Below are positions 61,276-64,000 of a stretch of DNA of 64,000 bases, piece after piece. Positions within the stretch are counted from its first letter, which is position 1, and each line of letters begins with the position of its first letter. The position numbers were made by a program, and so were the translations under genes. The notes under the pieces were generated by a model. It worked only from the letters and a program-made list of their open reading frames with translations, was not told the origin of the DNA and ran no database searches. The stretch covers positions 32,383,330-32,447,329 of the forward strand of contig NC_089312.1 in NCBI RefSeq assembly GCF_036669915.1. The letters are read 5' to 3'. This DNA is from Pocillopora verrucosa. Lineage: Eukaryota > Cnidaria > Anthozoa > Scleractinia > Pocilloporidae.

Positions 61276-64000
61276 CGTTCTTTAATCGTAGGGATGCAAA
61301 GAAAACCTGTTTATGTTGTCACTTCATTTGCAACTTCTTAAGCTTTACCTACAGCGCAATCAATAAAGGAGAATAGTTATTTCCCGTTACAGTTATTTCT
61401 TTCTCTATGTGCTTGCATAGTTCCTTTATGAGTGTTATCTGTCCTTTTAATTTTTAGATGGAACCACCTGATCGGCTGCAACAGCGTGGAAGGCAGACAA
61501 GGGAGCTTGGAATCCGGTGCTGAGTTTCAAGTTTGTGAAAATTGGCGATACAAAGAGCGGGACATGCAAAATAGCACAACTGAGTGCAGGTGAAAGAATT
61601 AGATTTCATTTTCATATTATAGCCGGCAAATGTGTATATCTACGCGTGAATAGCCTAAAAAGATGCCTCTTTCGAAGTGACCACGTTAAGATCTTCCACT
61701 GCGCTATATCCATTAGTTAGAATTCTCATTGGTTTTGATATACATTCCCTGTCTCTGGAAAGAAATTTTAGAAAATTTCTAAAAAATTTAAAAAAAAAAA
61801 AAACACTTACACCCACCGATGATAAAAGATTGTATAATTGTCAAATTCGAAAAAGGGCATCTGAAAAATAATAAAAAAAGGACAAAGTTATTTTTAGTGG
61901 ACAATCACTAAATTGTCTTTTTTTTTTCTTTTTTTGAAATAGGTGCGGTAACTTGTACGTGCAGCTCAAAGCCAATTTGATAGACACAACCCCTAAGTGA
62001 TCAGAACGCGAGGCCAGTTTGATCCGCGACGCTAATATTGAGTGACACATTTGGAAACCTTTAAAAGAGAACACCATATTAAGCACTCGGCAGATCATTT
62101 TCTTGTCTTAGCATTAACATTTTCATCATTGGTGTTTCGCAAAATCCACTGGCTAATGAGAGATCTATCAGCCAATGGTGGATGAAAGTGGAGAGTAAAG
62201 CTCTTAAAAACATCACTAATTAAGTATGCTGCTTTCGGGTGTTTGTTCAAAGTTCTTTAAAGGCCAGAAAATGGAAATTTCATACTCAATTTGCAATTCT
62301 TTCAGGCCGGACTAGCATGTGAGCAGAAGATTGTAAAGGACTGCTCGACAAAAAGAAGGTGAGATTAAAACCCAAACCAACACAATTTGATAACGGTGGA
62401 TAGGAGATCCGATTCACGAACCGAAACAGAAGAACCACAAAATTTATGCCACTTTTTTCGGTGTAGAAACGGAGCCGAACATGAAGGAGTTATAATTGCC
62501 GAAGGGTAGTAAATTGCATCGTTCGCACGAAAAGCCCTTTCTAAGCTTGTTCCGTTCAAATTGATAAAACAATGACCAGGTTAAAAAAAATCAATTATAA
62601 AATTCCGGATCGTCACTTTTTCACCAGAGGGAATTTGAAAGGTGAAATTACCAGCCAGTCGCTTCCGACCTTCGAAAGATATCGTTCTCCGTGTGTTTTC
62701 GTTTTATAGACCCAAAATATCACAGGATCTTAAATGAAATAGAAGATCATTGAGGCCTCAGTTTTTCTTCTGCCGGACATACATAAATTTTTTGTAATTT
62801 TAAGAGGAAGTTATGTTTCTATTTTAACCGACTGCCATCTTTCCGGTTGGTTAACGCTATTTCGCAACGAAAACAGATGAAAATTACAAGAAGGTAGAGA
62901 TTAAAAACCGCAGTTGCGTTATCATATATTCCTCACGAACGGAAACCATTTACGCGTTCGCGCGAACAAAACCAAATAATTCACAAGTGACTCGCACTCG
63001 GTTTCCATCTTCTTCTGACAAGAAGGCACTATACGCTGATGACAACAAGACATCTTTCTAAAAATAGAAAACGAGTGCAACATTTCTAGCCCCAACTTGA
63101 AGAGAAGTAAAAAGAAAAAAAAATAATTAAGAAAAAGGCAACAGATCTTGCCTAAGGCAAGGTTTTCAGAAAAACGACTGAGTTGATTTCCAACCTAGTT
63201 TATCGGCAAGTAAAATAAATGATGTAACCATCCTTCTGACGGACAACATTTGCCTTGCTTTCAACAGCAGGCAAGCCTTTTACAAGCTGACCGAGACACA
63301 ATCTTTTCATTAGCTTTGTAATATGAATATTTTATTTTACAAACTGACGATTTTTTGGCAAGATCACCATATCGTTGTCACTTTTAATTAGTCCCACGCG
63401 AAACAGATTTACTCGTAGAATGTTTCTCGAGCTAAAACCTTTTCACTTTAGTGATCAAACAGGACTAATGAAGGACTGTTAAACACATTCAAGGAAAACT
63501 TCCTAGATCGACTGTTCGCTGACGTATATCAACTAGGTAAAACCGGGTAAGGACTTTGTTTTATGTCCCCAACCAACCATGATTACGTAATTCGACATCA
63601 CTATCTCCCATGGTTGAAATTGTTTTCGGAAGCCAAAAAATAGAGTACACGTAAAATACACAAACTGTGAACGTAAAAGCGGTTAGCTTACATCCACGAA
63701 CATGTTTTTCCATTGTGTGGAGTGTCTAAAAAAGTGTTTGTAATCAAACTGGTGTAAATTTCATCTGGCAATCTCCGAGAGGGTCTGTTGAGGATGACAG
63801 GCAATACAACGTTTATTTCCAAAACCAGATGCCTTTGTTTTGATAAGAAAACGAAACGAGCTCACTTATCACAACAAGTCAGTATTTAACCGACATCTGA
63901 ATAAAACGGAATAAACATTCAACTTCGCGGGTATTTTACGTAAACAATCACCATTAACATTGCGAAATCGAAAATGATAAGATATTGGCAGAGTTGTAAG

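Larger units (their letters stand above)
59702..64000. other. Gene-poor right end
   Basis: Two diverged repeats (59865-60100, 61180-61275), a GC-rich block at 60340-60475 (CTCATTATAAGCGCTGCAGG) and two exon-like intervals (61459-61591 and 62306-62358, see findings). From 62360 to 64000 I see no gene, RNA or delimited repeat. Confidence 0.4.

Overview
This is an animal nuclear genome window with multi-exon genes, GT-AG introns, AT-rich intergenic DNA and many short inverted-repeat elements. The gene content together with the style of the dispersed repeats suggests an anthozoan cnidarian, most likely a stony coral. That assignment is inference from recall, not from a database search.

Seven protein genes could be assembled by hand from exons whose splice phases agree: PPIP5K (minus, 3' end off the left edge, 1257-11303), USP8 (plus, 13481-26269, 17 exons, about 1269 aa), GAMT (minus, 28580-30396, 2 exons), an unrecognised 62-aa single-pass membrane microprotein (plus, 33265-35229), CPT1 (minus, 36784-46123, 14 exons, about 800 aa), DHFR (plus, 46399-50781, 6 exons, 186 aa) and PEX11G/PEX11C-like (minus, 52222-55593, 3 exons, about 249 aa). 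A small immunoglobulin-domain gene (plus, 56846-59701) is likely but less certain.

The genes alternate strictly in strand (-,+,-,+,-,+,-,+). This gives two close head-to-head pairs. PPIP5K/USP8 shares a region with a perfect CRE, and CPT1/DHFR lies only 275 bp apart around CCAAT boxes and an E2F-type element. The functions are ordinary housekeeping ones: inositol pyrophosphate signalling, endosomal deubiquitination, creatine synthesis, mitochondrial fatty-acid import, folate reduction and peroxisome division. They do not form one pathway, although CPT1 and PEX11G both touch fatty-acid metabolism.

Spaces between genes and large introns hold mobile debris: a THAP-domain DNA transposon remnant with 41-bp terminal inverted repeats and a TTA target duplication, a truncated non-LTR retrotransposon inserted inside a MITE, two tRNA-derived SINE families, several foldback elements, a 46-bp minisatellite, and an array of AAANGGTTTAG-like boxes on an exact 20-bp register (30584-30980). 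The last 4 kb (59702-64000) contain no gene I can support.

The observations I rate highest are the 20-bp-phased array beside GAMT, the E2F-like site in the DHFR/CPT1 divergent promoter, a bacterial-type Asp at the DHFR catalytic acid position, a canonical WW domain plus tandem SH3-binding motifs and a 14-3-3 site in USP8, and the THAP transposon remnant.
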